Made by a program: the position numbers and the translations under genes
Assembly (NCBI RefSeq): GCF_000759435.1
Contig: NZ_JRJG01000006.1
Coordinates: 1-64,000, forward strand
Length of the DNA stretch: 64,000 nt
Reading direction: 5' to 3'
From: Hoeflea sp. BAL378
Lineage (GTDB): Bacteria > Pseudomonadota > Alphaproteobacteria > Rhizobiales > Rhizobiaceae
Notes under the pieces: generated by a model
The model's database searches: none
What the model saw: only the letters and a program-made list of their open reading frames with translations
What the model was told of the DNA's origin: nothing
Shown: positions 51,544-60,865 of the stretch, piece by piece
Position numbering within the stretch: position 1 is the first letter of the stretch
Layout of the letters: every line of letters starts with the position of its first letter

Positions 51544-53091
51544 ATGGCTGAGAATTATCTCTTTGACGGACTGCTCGGAGACAAGCTGGGATCTTCGCAG
51601 AATAGAAATGCGTTGTTTGCGACCCTGCCGGGGGACGGGCGCCGTTTCACCTATGGTGACGTCGAAGATGTCTCCGGCCGGTTTGCCAACGTTCTCCTCG
51701 GCCTGGGCGTGAGGCCGGGGGACCGGGTCGCAGTACAGGTGCCAAAGTCCATTGAAGCCATCATGCTTTATCTCGCCGTCGTCCGCGCCGGCGCCGTCTT
51801 CCTGCCGCTCAACACCGGTTACACGCCCGCCGAGATCGAATATTTCCTCGGCAACGCCACTCCGCGGATCTTCGTCTGCGATCCGGGCAAGCGCGCCGAC
51901 TATGAGGCGCTGACGGAAAGCCTCGGCATTGGGCTTGAGACAATGGGTGTCTGGCAGGATCACGAAACCAGCGCCGGCTCGATCCCGGATGCCGGACTTG
52001 CCGCGCCGACTGCGTTCGACACCGTGGCTCGCGCAGAGGACGACCTTGCCGCCATCCTCTACACCTCGGGCACCACCGGCCGCTCCAAGGGCGCGATGCT
52101 GACCCACGCCAACCTGCTCTCCAATGCGCAGACGCTGGTCGATGTTTGGCATTTCACCAGCGACGACGTGCTGCTGCACGCGCTGCCGATCTTTCACACC
52201 CACGGCCTCTTCGTCGCCACCAACGTGATCTTAAGCGCCGGCGCATCGCTGATCTTCCTGCCCGGCTTCAGCGCCGAGGCGATCGTTGCCAATATATCCG
52301 ATGCCACCTGCCTGATGGGCGTGCCGACCTTCTACACGCGGCTGCTCGACGAACCGGCCTTCAACCGCGACCTTGTCCGCCACATGCGGCTGTTCGTTTC
52401 CGGCAGCGCACCGCTGCTGGCCGAGACCCATGTGCAGTTCGAAGGGCGAACCGGCCATCGCATCCTCGAGCGCTACGGCATGACCGAAACCAATATGAAT
52501 ACCTCCAACCCGTATGATGGTGAGCGTCGCGCCGGCACGGTCGGCTTTCCGCTGCCCGGGGTGAAGCTGCGCATCGCCGATGCCGAAACCGGCAAGCCGC
52601 TGCCCCAGGGCGAGATCGGCATCATCGAGGTAAAGGGGCCCAACGTCTTTGCCGGCTATTGGGAGATGCCGGAGAAGACGAAGGAGGAGTTCCGCGACGA
52701 CGGCTTCTTCATCACCGGCGATGTTGGCGTCGTCGATGCCGACGGCTATGTCCAGATCGTCGGACGCTCCAAGGACCTGATCATCTCCGGCGGCTACAAT
52801 ATCTATCCCAAGGAACTCGAACTGCTGCTCGACGAGGAGGACGGCGTGCTTGAGTCCGCCGTCATTGGCGTGCCGCATGCCGATTTCGGCGAGGGCGTCG
52901 TCGCCGTGGTGGTCCCCAAACCCGGCGCACGGCTTGATGAAGCGGCGATCCTCGAAAACATCAAGCCCAGGATCGCCCGTTTCAAGCAGCCCAGGCGGGT
53001 GATCGTGGTTGATGAGCTGCCCCGGAACACCATGGGCAAGGTCCAGAAGAACCTCCTCCGGGATGTTTACAAGACATTGCTGGAAAGCTGA
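51544..53091 (+). CDS. matB: Malonyl-CoA synthetase
   Basis: 515 residues from ATG 51544, which has an AGGA site 7 bases upstream; an ATG at 51538 overlaps the matA stop by ATGA and is the alternative. The ATP loop YTSGTTGRSKGAM, LERYGMTETNMNT (the MatB-type motif with Met-Asn instead of aromatic residues), TGDVGVVDADGY, GRSKDLIISGGYNIYPKE and the C-terminal Lys in PRNTMGKVQKN are all present. Activates malonate with ATP and CoA. With MatA it converts imported malonate to acetyl-CoA. Confidence 0.93.
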   Translation: MAENYLFDGLLGDKLGSSQNRNALFATLPGDGRRFTYGDVEDVSGRFANVLLGLGVRPGDRVAVQVPKSIEAIMLYLAVVRAGAVFLPLNTGYTPAEIEYFLGNATPRIFVCDPGKRADYEALTESLGIGLETMGVWQDHETSAGSIPDAGLAAPTAFDTVARAEDDLAAILYTSGTTGRSKGAMLTHANLLSNAQTLVDVWHFTSDDVLLHALPIFHTHGLFVATNVILSAGASLIFLPGFSAEAIVANISDATCLMGVPTFYTRLLDEPAFNRDLVRHMRLFVSGSAPLLAETHVQFEGRTGHRILERYGMTETNMNTSNPYDGERRAGTVGFPLPGVKLRIADAETGKPLPQGEIGIIEVKGPNVFAGYWEMPEKTKEEFRDDGFFITGDVGVVDADGYVQIVGRSKDLIISGGYNIYPKELELLLDEEDGVLESAVIGVPHADFGEGVVAVVVPKPGARLDEAAILENIKPRIARFKQPRRVIVVDELPRNTMGKVQKNLLRDVYKTLLES

Positions 53092-53318
53092 CGTCTGGTG
53101 ACCCATACGTTCCCTTGAAGACAGCGCTATCGCAAATAAGCGAACACGGAGATGACAAGCAACTCGTTCCATCCATCCTTGTTGATTCGACAGCGGTTCA
53201 ATGTCTTGCCCGGATGATGTTGAGGGCGTGTTCTCGCCGATCGGGAGATGTTGCTTGACGCGAATGATGGTCGTTGGAGTCCGCATGCGCCGCGCATAGG
53301 CAAGCGTCGCACCGTTCG

Positions 53319-54071
53319 TCAGGCAGCAAGGCGTTCGAAAATGACCCGATCACGGCCGCGCTCCTTTGCGGAGTAAAGGCACTGATCGGCCACCCGGAAC
53401 AGATCATCGTAAACGGCATGCCCGCTAAACGCCACGCCACCTACGCTCACCGAGAGTGTGTGTGTCCTCGTGGCCGGCGGAAATTCGACTTCGCGGATCT
53501 TGACACGGATGCGTTCGGCCACGACGCCGGCCTGATCGACGCCCGCCTTTGGCAGGAAGACCCCAAATTCCTCGCCACCTATCCGCCCGACAAGATCGCC
53601 CGATCTCAACGAGTTCTGGATCGATCGTGCGATGAGCTGCAGGGCGTCATCCCCCCTTTGGTGACCAAACCGGTCATTGATCGATTTGAAATGGTCAGCG
53701 TCAATGACCAAGAATGCCCCTGCTGATTGCGCTGGCCGCTTGAGAGCCTGTTCGAGATAGGCATCGACCAGCATCTTGAATGCACCGCGATTGAGAACCG
53801 CTGTCAAGCTGTCGGTTGTGGCAGTGATGGCGATATCCCGGTGTGCGATCGACAAGTGCCGCATCTTGTGCAGAAGCAGGAACAGCAGTGGCGCCGCCAA
53901 CACGGTGGGCAGCAGGATGTCGATCAAGAGTGCACGTCTTATCTTGGGCTCCGAAAGATCGGGGAAATTATAGGAGTCGACAAAAACTGCCGCAGCGATG
54001 CAGAACAACGTGCCAATCACGGTCCCGGCGATTACCCTGGCCCTTCCGGTGGCTGAGAAATCGAGCTTCAT
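53319..54071 (-). CDS. Membrane-anchored diguanylate cyclase (GGDEF)
   Basis: 250 residues from the ATG at 54071 (MKLDFSATG); ATG 54104 is an alternative. Two helices (12-31 and 47-67) anchor it in the inner membrane with a short periplasmic loop. The GGDEF domain has an intact active site, GGEEF, at 165-169. The RSGD inhibitory I-site at 156-159, five residues before it, fits product feedback inhibition. Expected to make c-di-GMP. It has no sensor domain beyond the membrane part. Convergent with matB across a 227-bp gap that holds no supported gene. Confidence 0.9.
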   Translation of the reverse strand: MKLDFSATGRARVIAGTVIGTLFCIAAAVFVDSYNFPDLSEPKIRRALLIDILLPTVLAAPLLFLLLHKMRHLSIAHRDIAITATTDSLTAVLNRGAFKMLVDAYLEQALKRPAQSAGAFLVIDADHFKSINDRFGHQRGDDALQLIARSIQNSLRSGDLVGRIGGEEFGVFLPKAGVDQAGVVAERIRVKIREVEFPPATRTHTLSVSVGGVAFSGHAVYDDLFRVADQCLYSAKERGRDRVIFERLAA

Positions 54072-54250
54072 TCTCGCACCCGCTCCTTTGCCTGGAGCCG
54101 TCATTGGCCCCCATTTGCATAGGACCCCCAAAACTATGCAGAGTCCCTAATATTGTAATGATAAATTTAGTGGTCGCTTCTTTTCAAATGCGAAGGTCGG
54201 TGGTCCGTGGAAACGCGACTGCTTTGCCACAATCCCTCCGTGAGGCAAGA

Positions 54251-54781
54251 TCAAGCGGGAACGTAGGCCAACCGGAGCACATCCTCGCCAATCCGTTGAT
54301 GCGACAGCAGGCGGAGCGGCGGCCGGGGGCCGGCGAAATAGGGTGCGCCGTGACCTAGGACGACCGGGTGAAGGTAAATCAGGTACTCGTCGATCAGGCC
54401 GAGGTCGGTGAGGCTTCGCGCCAGATTCGGGCCGGCAATCTCGATCTCCCCGTCGCGCTCGGCCTTGAGCTGGCGAACCGCACCTTCCAGATCATCCTCA
54501 ACAAGCCTTGCATTGGGGCCGACCGATGCCATGGTGCGGGAGACGACCCATTTGGTCTGTTTCCGCCAGGCCGCGGCGAAGGCCGCTCCCTCCGGTTCCC
54601 AGTCGGCATGGTCCTCGTCCCAGTAACGCATGATCTCATACATCTTGCGGCCGTAGATGCTGCCCACCTGTGCCTCGGCCTCGCCAATGAAATGGCGAAA
54701 GAGGGTGGGGTCCGGCTGGAACCTCATGTGGTCGACATAGCCGTCCAGTGACACGTTCATACCGAATACGAGCTTCGCCAT
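54251..54781 (-). CDS. Dihydrofolate reductase-fold protein (RibD C-terminal-like)
   Basis: 176 residues. The N-terminal MAKLVFGMNVSLDGYVD and C-terminal LTDLGLIDEYLIYLHPVVLGHG are characteristic of the RibD_C/YyaP-type dihydrofolate-reductase fold. No deaminase domain. The start at 54781 has a strong GGAGGGAGAAAGG site. It is co-directional with and 29 bases downstream of the YCII gene, a common pair in these bacteria. Substrate unknown. Confidence 0.87.
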   Translation of the reverse strand: MAKLVFGMNVSLDGYVDHMRFQPDPTLFRHFIGEAEAQVGSIYGRKMYEIMRYWDEDHADWEPEGAAFAAAWRKQTKWVVSRTMASVGPNARLVEDDLEGAVRQLKAERDGEIEIAGPNLARSLTDLGLIDEYLIYLHPVVLGHGAPYFAGPRPPLRLLSHQRIGEDVLRLAYVPA

Positions 54782-54810
54782 TTCCTTTCTCCCTCCACAT
54801 TGTTGAACGG

Positions 54811-55134
54811 CTATTTCAGCGGCCAGACTTCGACGACGCCGTGGGCAACGGCGCAGGGGACATGAGACACCTTCTCGATGGCTTCTTCCAGGCTGGCAGC
54901 CTCGATCACCGCGAAACCGGCGACCGGCAGACCGGAGGACATGAATGGGCCGTCGCATGTCTCCACGCCAGCGGCATCCGGATTGCGTACCTGCACCGGC
55001 GCGCCGGCGATGCCGATCAGGGCGCCGTGCGAAACCAGCCTGGCGTCGTGAGCATGGGCGGCGTCCTTGACCGGCTGTGGTGTACGCTCGTAACCGGCCC
55101 GGTCGCCGTATCCGATGGTGATGAATTTCGGCAT
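54811..55134 (-). CDS. YCII-related domain protein
   Basis: 107 residues. The MPKFITIGYGDRAGYERTP start and the central GPF-x-x-x-GLPVAGFAVIEAASLEEA pattern match YCII/DGPF-type proteins, a ferredoxin-like fold related to muconolactone isomerase-like enzymes. GGAAGGAG site 6 bases before the ATG. Often paired with DHFR-fold or sigma-factor genes; the function is not established. Confidence 0.87.
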   Translation of the reverse strand: MPKFITIGYGDRAGYERTPQPVKDAAHAHDARLVSHGALIGIAGAPVQVRNPDAAGVETCDGPFMSSGLPVAGFAVIEAASLEEAIEKVSHVPCAVAHGVVEVWPLK

Positions 55135-55277
55135 GGTGCTCCTTCCTTTCTCTATCTAGCGAGTACGATGTGGGTCGCGACGTCAGTCGCGCCATGCCCG
55201 GTGACGGAGAAGCCAAGCGCTGGCAGGTCTATCCCTGCGAACAGCGTATCGGCAATCAGCTAAGTTTTTGAATTTAT

Positions 55278-55354
55278 TGGCGCACCCGACAGGATTCGAA
55301 CCTGTGACCTCTGCCTTCGGAGGGCAGCACTCTATCCAGCTGAGCTACGGGTGC
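55278..55354 (-). tRNA. tRNA-Arg (anticodon CCG)
   Basis: The minus strand folds as a standard 77-base tRNA: acceptor stem GCACCCG pairing with CGGGTGC; D-arm GCTCAGCTGGATAGAGT; anticodon stem CTGCC/GGCAG with loop CTCCGAA, giving anticodon CCG, which reads CGG; T-arm with GGTTCGAATCC; and an encoded CCA end at 55278-55280. The CGG codon is common in this GC-rich genome. Confidence 0.95.
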
Positions 55355-55690
55355 ATCCGTGGCGCCTGGCGAGGGGGGCGGTGCGGTTGCTGGAACCGGA
55401 AAAAACTCCCGCCGCAAAGCAGCTGACACGCGGTCTTCTAGCCCATCACGGGCGGCGCATCAATGCAATAATCGCAGATCCGTGGTGGCCGGGGGAAGAT
55501 GGCTGTGGGGCCGGTCCTGCCCGGCGCGCGGGCATGTCGCGGCGGCGGCATGCGGACCGGGATGGCGGCCGGAGGACGCGCCTCGCCCACGGCGGACCGG
55601 CGGCCTTGCGTTGACTCGCGGGGCCATTCGGATCGAAGGTGGGCCCGCGGCCCGCGCGCCGATGTGCAGTTTCGCGACCCAGGGCAGTCA
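55355..55690. other. Intergenic, no gene recognised (336 bp)
   Basis: This lies between the tRNA-Arg 5' end and the DUF6880-type gene. The frame of that gene stays open upstream to about 55499, but the extra residues are low in family-like character and Arg/Gly/Pro-rich, as expected of GC-rich non-coding DNA. I see no repeat of the tRNA 3' end and no integrase. Confidence 0.5.
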
Positions 55691-57124
55691 ATGGCATCCA
55701 GAACCACGCTCAATGCAAAGAACCTCGAGACGCTCGGGGCCCGGCGGCTGGCGGAGCTGCTGATCGAGGTCAGCACCGGCAGCGCCGCGAGCAAGCGCCG
55801 GCTGCGGCTCGAACTGGCGGGCGGCCAGGGCAGCCGCGAGCTTGCCGCCGAAGTGCGCAAGCGGCTCGCAAGCATCGCCCGCGCCCGCACCGCCATCAAC
55901 TGGCGCAAGATCCGGGCGTTCCGGAAGGACCTCGACACGCAAAGGACGATCATCGCCGAGACGATCGCCGCCGAAGACCCGGCGGAGGCCTTCGAGCTAA
56001 TCTGGCAGTTCATGGGGCTGGGGGAGCCGGTCTTCGACCGCGCCGAAGACGGCAGCGGCGCCCTGCTCGAGATCTTCCGCCAGGCCTGCGCCGACGCCGC
56101 CAGGATCGCGGGCCTCGCCGGCGTCGCGGCCGATGTGCTGGCCGACCGGGTTTTCGCGGCCGTGCGGGACAGCCGATCGGGCCAATATGACCAGCTCGTC
56201 GCGGCCATGGCCCCGGCGCTCGGCCGCGGCGGACTGGAACAGCTTCAGGCGCTGCTCACCGCGTGGTCGATGGAGCCCGAAGAGAGGCCGGCCGAGGAGG
56301 ATCGCGAGATCCTGGCCTGGGGCAGCGCCGGGCCGATCTATCTCGACGAGATCCATGGCACCCCCCGGGACCTGACCGTCCGCACCGCCCTGCAGGACAT
56401 CGCCGACGCCCTGGGCGACGTTGACGCCTATATCGCGCAGCAGCCCCTGCGCACCCGCAAGACGCCGCTGGTCGCGGCGGAGATCGCCGGCCGCCTGCTG
56501 CAGGCGGGACGGGCGGAGGAGGCTCTCGCGGCGCTCGACGCGGCGGGCCGGGCCGGCGCCGGGGGGGCATTGGAATGGCAACTGGTCCGCGCCGAGGCGC
56601 TCGAAGCGCTCGGGCGCGGCGCGGAGGCGCAGGCCTATCGGTGGGCCTGCTTCGCCAAGTCGCTGAGCGACGAGCACCTGCGCGCCTTTGTGCGCCGGCT
56701 GCCGGATTTCGAGGACATGGAGGCGGAGGAACGGGCCCTGGTCCACGCCCGCGCGTTTCCCGACGTCCATCAGGCGCTCGCCTTCCTCCTGCATTGGCCC
56801 GCGCTCGACGCGGCGGCGCGCCTCGTCATTGACCGTCAGGCCGAGCTCGACGGCAATCTCTATCCCTTGATGACGGCGGCCGCGGAGGCGCTCGAGGAGA
56901 AGCATCCGCTGGCAGCCACCATCGCGCTCCGGTCCATGATCGACTTCACGCTCGCTGCGGTCCGATCAGGCCGCTACCGTCACGCCGCGCGGCACTTTCT
57001 CCACTGCCAGGCGCTGGCGCCGCGCATCGAGGATTTCGGCGCGGCGCGGCCGCATGAAGCCTATGCGGCGCGGCTCAGATCCGCGCACGGCAAGAAACAC
57101 GGGTTCTGGACGGTGCTGGAGTAG
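55691..57124 (+). CDS. DUF6880-type protein of unknown function
   Basis: 477 residues from ATG 55691 (MASRTTLNAKNL). Mainly alpha-helical and repeat-like: TPR-type helical hairpins recur at ~290-400 (AEIAGRLLQAGRAEEALAAL, then LVRAEALEALGRGAEAQAYRW). The C-terminus HGKKHGFWTVLE is conserved in relatives. No signal peptide or membrane helix, so cytoplasmic. Members are common in Rhizobiales with no known function. No operon partner is evident. Confidence 0.8.
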   Translation: MASRTTLNAKNLETLGARRLAELLIEVSTGSAASKRRLRLELAGGQGSRELAAEVRKRLASIARARTAINWRKIRAFRKDLDTQRTIIAETIAAEDPAEAFELIWQFMGLGEPVFDRAEDGSGALLEIFRQACADAARIAGLAGVAADVLADRVFAAVRDSRSGQYDQLVAAMAPALGRGGLEQLQALLTAWSMEPEERPAEEDREILAWGSAGPIYLDEIHGTPRDLTVRTALQDIADALGDVDAYIAQQPLRTRKTPLVAAEIAGRLLQAGRAEEALAALDAAGRAGAGGALEWQLVRAEALEALGRGAEAQAYRWACFAKSLSDEHLRAFVRRLPDFEDMEAEERALVHARAFPDVHQALAFLLHWPALDAAARLVIDRQAELDGNLYPLMTAAAEALEEKHPLAATIALRSMIDFTLAAVRSGRYRHAARHFLHCQALAPRIEDFGAARPHEAYAARLRSAHGKKHGFWTVLE

Positions 57125-57239
57125 GGCGGCCATGCGGCCCCGCCGCCCGCTCCGGCCTGGTGTTCCGCAGCGCGCCTTTAGTCCGCCGGACGGAATCGGC
57201 CACGGTGCCTGTTGCGCCGGATGTTAAAGGAGAAAGACC

Positions 57240-57698
57240 ATGGTTCGTGTCATCGGGATAGATCATCTCGCCATCCGTGTCGGCGACCTCGGGGCGTCCC
57301 GGCATTTCTACGACAGGGTGCTCGGCTTCATGGGGTTCGAACGCGAATGGGAGTTCGGCGAGGTGGTCGGCTGGAACAACGGCGAGACCATGTACTGGAT
57401 CACCCAGGCCGACGCCGAGGGGCGGCGCCACAAGCACCATACCGGCGATGTCGGCCTGCATCACTATGCCTTCGAGCTGGCGGCGCGGGAGGAGGTCGAT
57501 GCGCTTTATGAGTTCCTGCTCGAGCAGAAGGTGGAGATCGCCGATGCCCCGGCGGACTATCCGAGCTACGGGGAGGGCTATTACGCGGTCTATTTCTACG
57601 ATCCCGACGGCCTGAAGCTCGAGGCGATGCATTTCGTCGAAAAGCAGAAGCGGAGGGCGCGGCTGGCCGGCTCCGCGGGCCCGGCCGCTCCGGACTGA
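57240..57698 (+). CDS. VOC-family protein (glyoxalase/dioxygenase fold)
   Basis: 152 residues. IDHLAIRVGDLGASRHFYDRVLGFMGF opens the first beta-alpha-beta-beta-beta unit, VGLHHYAFEL the second, and DPDGLKLEAMHF closes it. Likely metal ligands are the His of IDHLA, the His of LHHYA and the Glu of KLEAM. AAAGGAGAAAGACC precedes the ATG. The fold serves lactoylglutathione lyases, extradiol dioxygenases and resistance proteins; no specific reaction can be assigned. Confidence 0.88.
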   Translation: MVRVIGIDHLAIRVGDLGASRHFYDRVLGFMGFEREWEFGEVVGWNNGETMYWITQADAEGRRHKHHTGDVGLHHYAFELAAREEVDALYEFLLEQKVEIADAPADYPSYGEGYYAVYFYDPDGLKLEAMHFVEKQKRRARLAGSAGPAAPD

Positions 57699-57812
57699 GG
57701 CAGAGATACGCGCGACGACAGGGACGCGGCTTCTGGCGAAGGCCCATGAGACGGCCCGGAAGCCGGGGGATGCGGCGGATCCACGTCACATCCGCAAAGG
57801 GAGGAAAGCGCC

Positions 57813-60479
57813 TCAGGCCGCCCGGCGCCAGCTTTCGTCGCGGACGAAGTCCATCAGCGTGTCCGAGGACATCGGGCGCGCCAGCGCATAGCCCTGGAGC
57901 GTGTCGCAGCCGAGATCGCGCAGGATCACGGCATGGTCCATGGTCTCCACGCCCTCGGCCACCACCTTGATGCCGAGCGACTGGCCGATCTCGATGATGG
58001 AGGCGACCAGGCGGCGCCGGCTTTCGGACTTGACGATCGGCGAGATCAGCTGGCGGTCGATCTTCAGCCGGTCCGGGCGGACCTGGATGAGGCTGACGAT
58101 CGAGGCGAAGCCGGTGCCGAAATCGTCGATGTCGATCTGGATCCCGAGCGACCTCAGCCGCTCGATATTGGCGACGATGGTCTCGTTCTTCTCGTCGAGG
58201 AAGATCGATTCGAGCAGCTCGAAGGACAGGGTCCCGCGTTCGATGGAGAGCCCGTCCAGGCTGCCGAGGAGATCGGCCTCGTAGAGCCTTCCGGCCGACA
58301 CGTTGACCGACATTTTCGGGATGGTGACGCCAGCCGCCTTCCAGCGGGTCGATTGCCACAGCGTCTGCTCGAGGATCGAGCGGTCGATCAGCGGCACGAC
58401 ATTGAGTTCGCCCGCGGTCTTGAGGAAGACGTCGGGCGTGAGCATGCCCTCGGTCGGGTGCTCCCAGCGGGCGAGAGCCTCGACGCCGACGATGTCGAGG
58501 GTGCGGGCGTCGAACTGCGGCTGGAAATAGGGCCGGAATTCCTTGCGCTCGAGGCCGTTGAGAATGTCGTCGGCGACGCGCTTGTTGCGGATGATCTCGG
58601 CCTTCAGCGAGGCGGTGAAGAACTCGAAGCGGTTGCGGCCGTTGCTCTTGGCCCGGTAGAGCGCGATGTCGGCGTCGATCAGCAGGCGCTTGCCGCAATC
58701 GCCCTCCCTGGGATCGGCGGTCGCGATGCCGATGCTCACCCCGAAGCGGCATTCGTGGCTTTCATAGGGGACCGGCTGGCGCATCTGCACGATGATGCGG
58801 CTGGCAAGCGCCGCCAGGTGCTCCTCGCTGGTCTGCGAGGTCGTGGCGATGACGAACTCGTCGCCGCCGATGCGGGCGATGAAATCATCGGCGCGCGTGC
58901 TGGCCTTGAGGACCGATGAGGCATGGACCAGCATCGCGTCTCCCGCGGCATGGCCCAGCGTGTCGTTGATCTGCTTGAACCGGTCGAGGTCGATGTGCAG
59001 CAGCGCGGTCACGCGCCGTCCGGCATGGCCGCTCAGAAGCCGCTCGTCGAGAAACCGCCTGTTGGGCAGGCCGGTGAGGCTGTCATGCAGCGAGTTGCGC
59101 TCCATCTGGGCGCGGGCGTCCTCGAGCTCGCGGTTCCTGAGCTCCGCATTCTGCTTGGAGGCGAGCAGCCTGGTCTTGAGCGCAATGTCGGTGGAGACAT
59201 CCCAGTTGACGCCGACAATGTAGCGCCGGCCGTCGAGATCGTAATGCACCGCGCCGATCGCCCTTATCCACCGGGTGGTGCCGTCGCGGGTCAGGACCCG
59301 GAATTCGGAATTGTAGGCGCCGCCGGTGAGGGTCGCCCGGTGGAACTCCTCCTCGGCCCGCGCCTTGTCGTCGGGATGCAGGGTCGAGGACCAGCAGTCG
59401 ACGCCGCGCCGATCCAGGCTGGCGTCGACGCCGTAAAGTTCGCACATCCGGTCGTCCCAGGTCAGTTCGGACGTGTCCAGATTGAATTCCCACACGCCGA
59501 TCTTCGAGGTGGTCAGCGCCAGCTTGAGCCGGTGCGACAGCCGCTCCATCTCGCTCTGGCGGCGGTTGAGTTCGCGCATGTTGGCCCGGCGCTGGTCGTA
59601 GAGATAGCCGGCGATCGAGATCGGCAGCACGAGCAGCAGCCCGCCGAATAGCACCGCCATGCGGATCTGCCAGGTGTTGGGCGGCGTGTCCGCCCAGCCG
59701 CCCTTGGGCATCGCGGCGATCTTCCAGCTCCCGCTCGGCAGCGCCACGCTGGAGATCAGGGGATGGTTGTCCAGCACCTTGGCGTCCCCGAAGAAGACGG
59801 TGCCGTAGCTGCCGGTGCCGTCCTGCCCGGCAATGGCGATGTCGATGGGGAGGTCAGGGGAGAGCAGCCCGCTCTCGGCATAGAGCCTTTCGACGTCGAT
59901 GACCGCCGAGACAAGCCCCCATAACCGGTCATTGCCGTCTTCGTCTTCGGTGAAAACCGGGAAACGGCTGATGAAGCCCTGGCCGCCCTGCACCAGATTG
60001 ACCGGGCCCGCCAGCACCATTTCGCGCGATCCGACCGCCCGCAGGGCCGCGTCGCGCTGTTTCTCGCTGGTCCGGTAATCGAGGCCGATCGCCCGCTCGT
60101 TTCCCTTGATTGGGTACATCAGCTTGATGACCAGATCCGGAGCGGCGGCAATATTGCGCAGTTGCGAGTGGTGGTCGACCAGGCCGGCGGCAATCCTGCT
60201 GAACCTGTCTTGGTCGATATCCGGCTGCACCTCGATGACTTCGACCAGGCCGCGCACCAACTGGATATTGCTGTTGATGTTGCCTTCCAGTTTCGCCCGC
60301 ACCAGCCCGAGCTGTTCGCTGACCTTGGCGCGGGAACTCTGGTGATGGACGAGGCGGTTCTGCTGTTCGGCGTAGATACCGGCCGTCAGCGTCACCGCAA
60401 GCGCGATCCCGGCTGCGATGACGCTCGGCCGCAGCAGGAAATTGCAATGATGAAGTCCGCGCGATACGTTCATTAACAT
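57813..60479 (-). CDS. CHASE-PAS-GGDEF-EAL c-di-GMP signalling protein
   Basis: 888 residues. A helix at ~17-36 and a second at ~273-292 bracket a periplasmic CHASE domain (QPDIDQDRFSRIAAGL, then VNLVQGGQGFISRFPVF). A PAS domain with PAC-type end covers ~318-435. The GGDEF domain has an intact GGDEF at 538-542 and an I-site RADD at 529-532. The EAL domain has EAL at 667-669, a DDFGTGFAS loop, KIDR and AEGVET, so both synthesis and hydrolysis of c-di-GMP look possible. AGGAATAGTC precedes the ATG. Ligand of the CHASE sensor unknown. Not in an operon. Confidence 0.93.
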   Translation of the reverse strand: MLMNVSRGLHHCNFLLRPSVIAAGIALAVTLTAGIYAEQQNRLVHHQSSRAKVSEQLGLVRAKLEGNINSNIQLVRGLVEVIEVQPDIDQDRFSRIAAGLVDHHSQLRNIAAAPDLVIKLMYPIKGNERAIGLDYRTSEKQRDAALRAVGSREMVLAGPVNLVQGGQGFISRFPVFTEDEDGNDRLWGLVSAVIDVERLYAESGLLSPDLPIDIAIAGQDGTGSYGTVFFGDAKVLDNHPLISSVALPSGSWKIAAMPKGGWADTPPNTWQIRMAVLFGGLLLVLPISIAGYLYDQRRANMRELNRRQSEMERLSHRLKLALTTSKIGVWEFNLDTSELTWDDRMCELYGVDASLDRRGVDCWSSTLHPDDKARAEEEFHRATLTGGAYNSEFRVLTRDGTTRWIRAIGAVHYDLDGRRYIVGVNWDVSTDIALKTRLLASKQNAELRNRELEDARAQMERNSLHDSLTGLPNRRFLDERLLSGHAGRRVTALLHIDLDRFKQINDTLGHAAGDAMLVHASSVLKASTRADDFIARIGGDEFVIATTSQTSEEHLAALASRIIVQMRQPVPYESHECRFGVSIGIATADPREGDCGKRLLIDADIALYRAKSNGRNRFEFFTASLKAEIIRNKRVADDILNGLERKEFRPYFQPQFDARTLDIVGVEALARWEHPTEGMLTPDVFLKTAGELNVVPLIDRSILEQTLWQSTRWKAAGVTIPKMSVNVSAGRLYEADLLGSLDGLSIERGTLSFELLESIFLDEKNETIVANIERLRSLGIQIDIDDFGTGFASIVSLIQVRPDRLKIDRQLISPIVKSESRRRLVASIIEIGQSLGIKVVAEGVETMDHAVILRDLGCDTLQGYALARPMSSDTLMDFVRDESWRRAA

Positions 60480-60865
60480 GACTATTCCTGCGAGATCGCG
60501 CCGTCTCGAACGGCTGTCCGGTCGAGGTCACAATCTCAGTTCAGACCCAGTCTAGATCCAAAATGCAAAAAAAGGGCTAAAGCTGTCGTGCGGCCGCGAT
60601 TCCCGGTCCGGTTGCCTCGTTATGGGGCAGGCGCAGGGACCCGGTTGCGGGAAACGGGACGGCCTGATGCACTGCCCGCCAGGGCGTTTCGGACCGGCCA
60701 AGCGGCCGAAAGCCCATGACAAACCGTTTGGCAGGTGCTTAAATGGCCCTGCCGCTTGGCCCGCGGTTCGTCAAAGGAGGCGGAACGGGCGCAACGGCAT
60801 GTGAGAGGGTTTGTCGCGAGCCAGCATGTAAGCGCTTGCATTTTATAGGTTTCTGGGAGGAAAAC
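60480..60865. other. Divergent regulatory region (386 bp) before tctC
   Basis: It separates the GGDEF-EAL gene and tctC. It holds a GGCAGG/CCTGCC inverted repeat around 60731-60752 and a LacI-type palindrome at 60827-60840 close to tctC. No coding region is supported. A GGGAGG ribosome site at 60855-60860 serves tctC. Confidence 0.5.
60827..60840. promoter_or_regulatory. LacI-type operator candidate TGTAAGCGCTTGCA
   Basis: A 14-bp palindrome with AAGCGCTT core and one mismatched pair, 26 bases before the tctC ATG. It fits the general LacI/GalR-family consensus (TGnAAnCGnTTnCA) with the central CG step these proteins kink. A repressor bound here would block transcription of tctCAB. No LacI gene lies in the window, so the regulator would be encoded beyond the right edge or elsewhere. 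Confidence 0.6.

Noticed and set aside
53092-53318. Possible gene fragment between matB and the GGDEF gene
   Set aside because: Short frames were compared by eye with transposase and other families, but no convincing motif was found.
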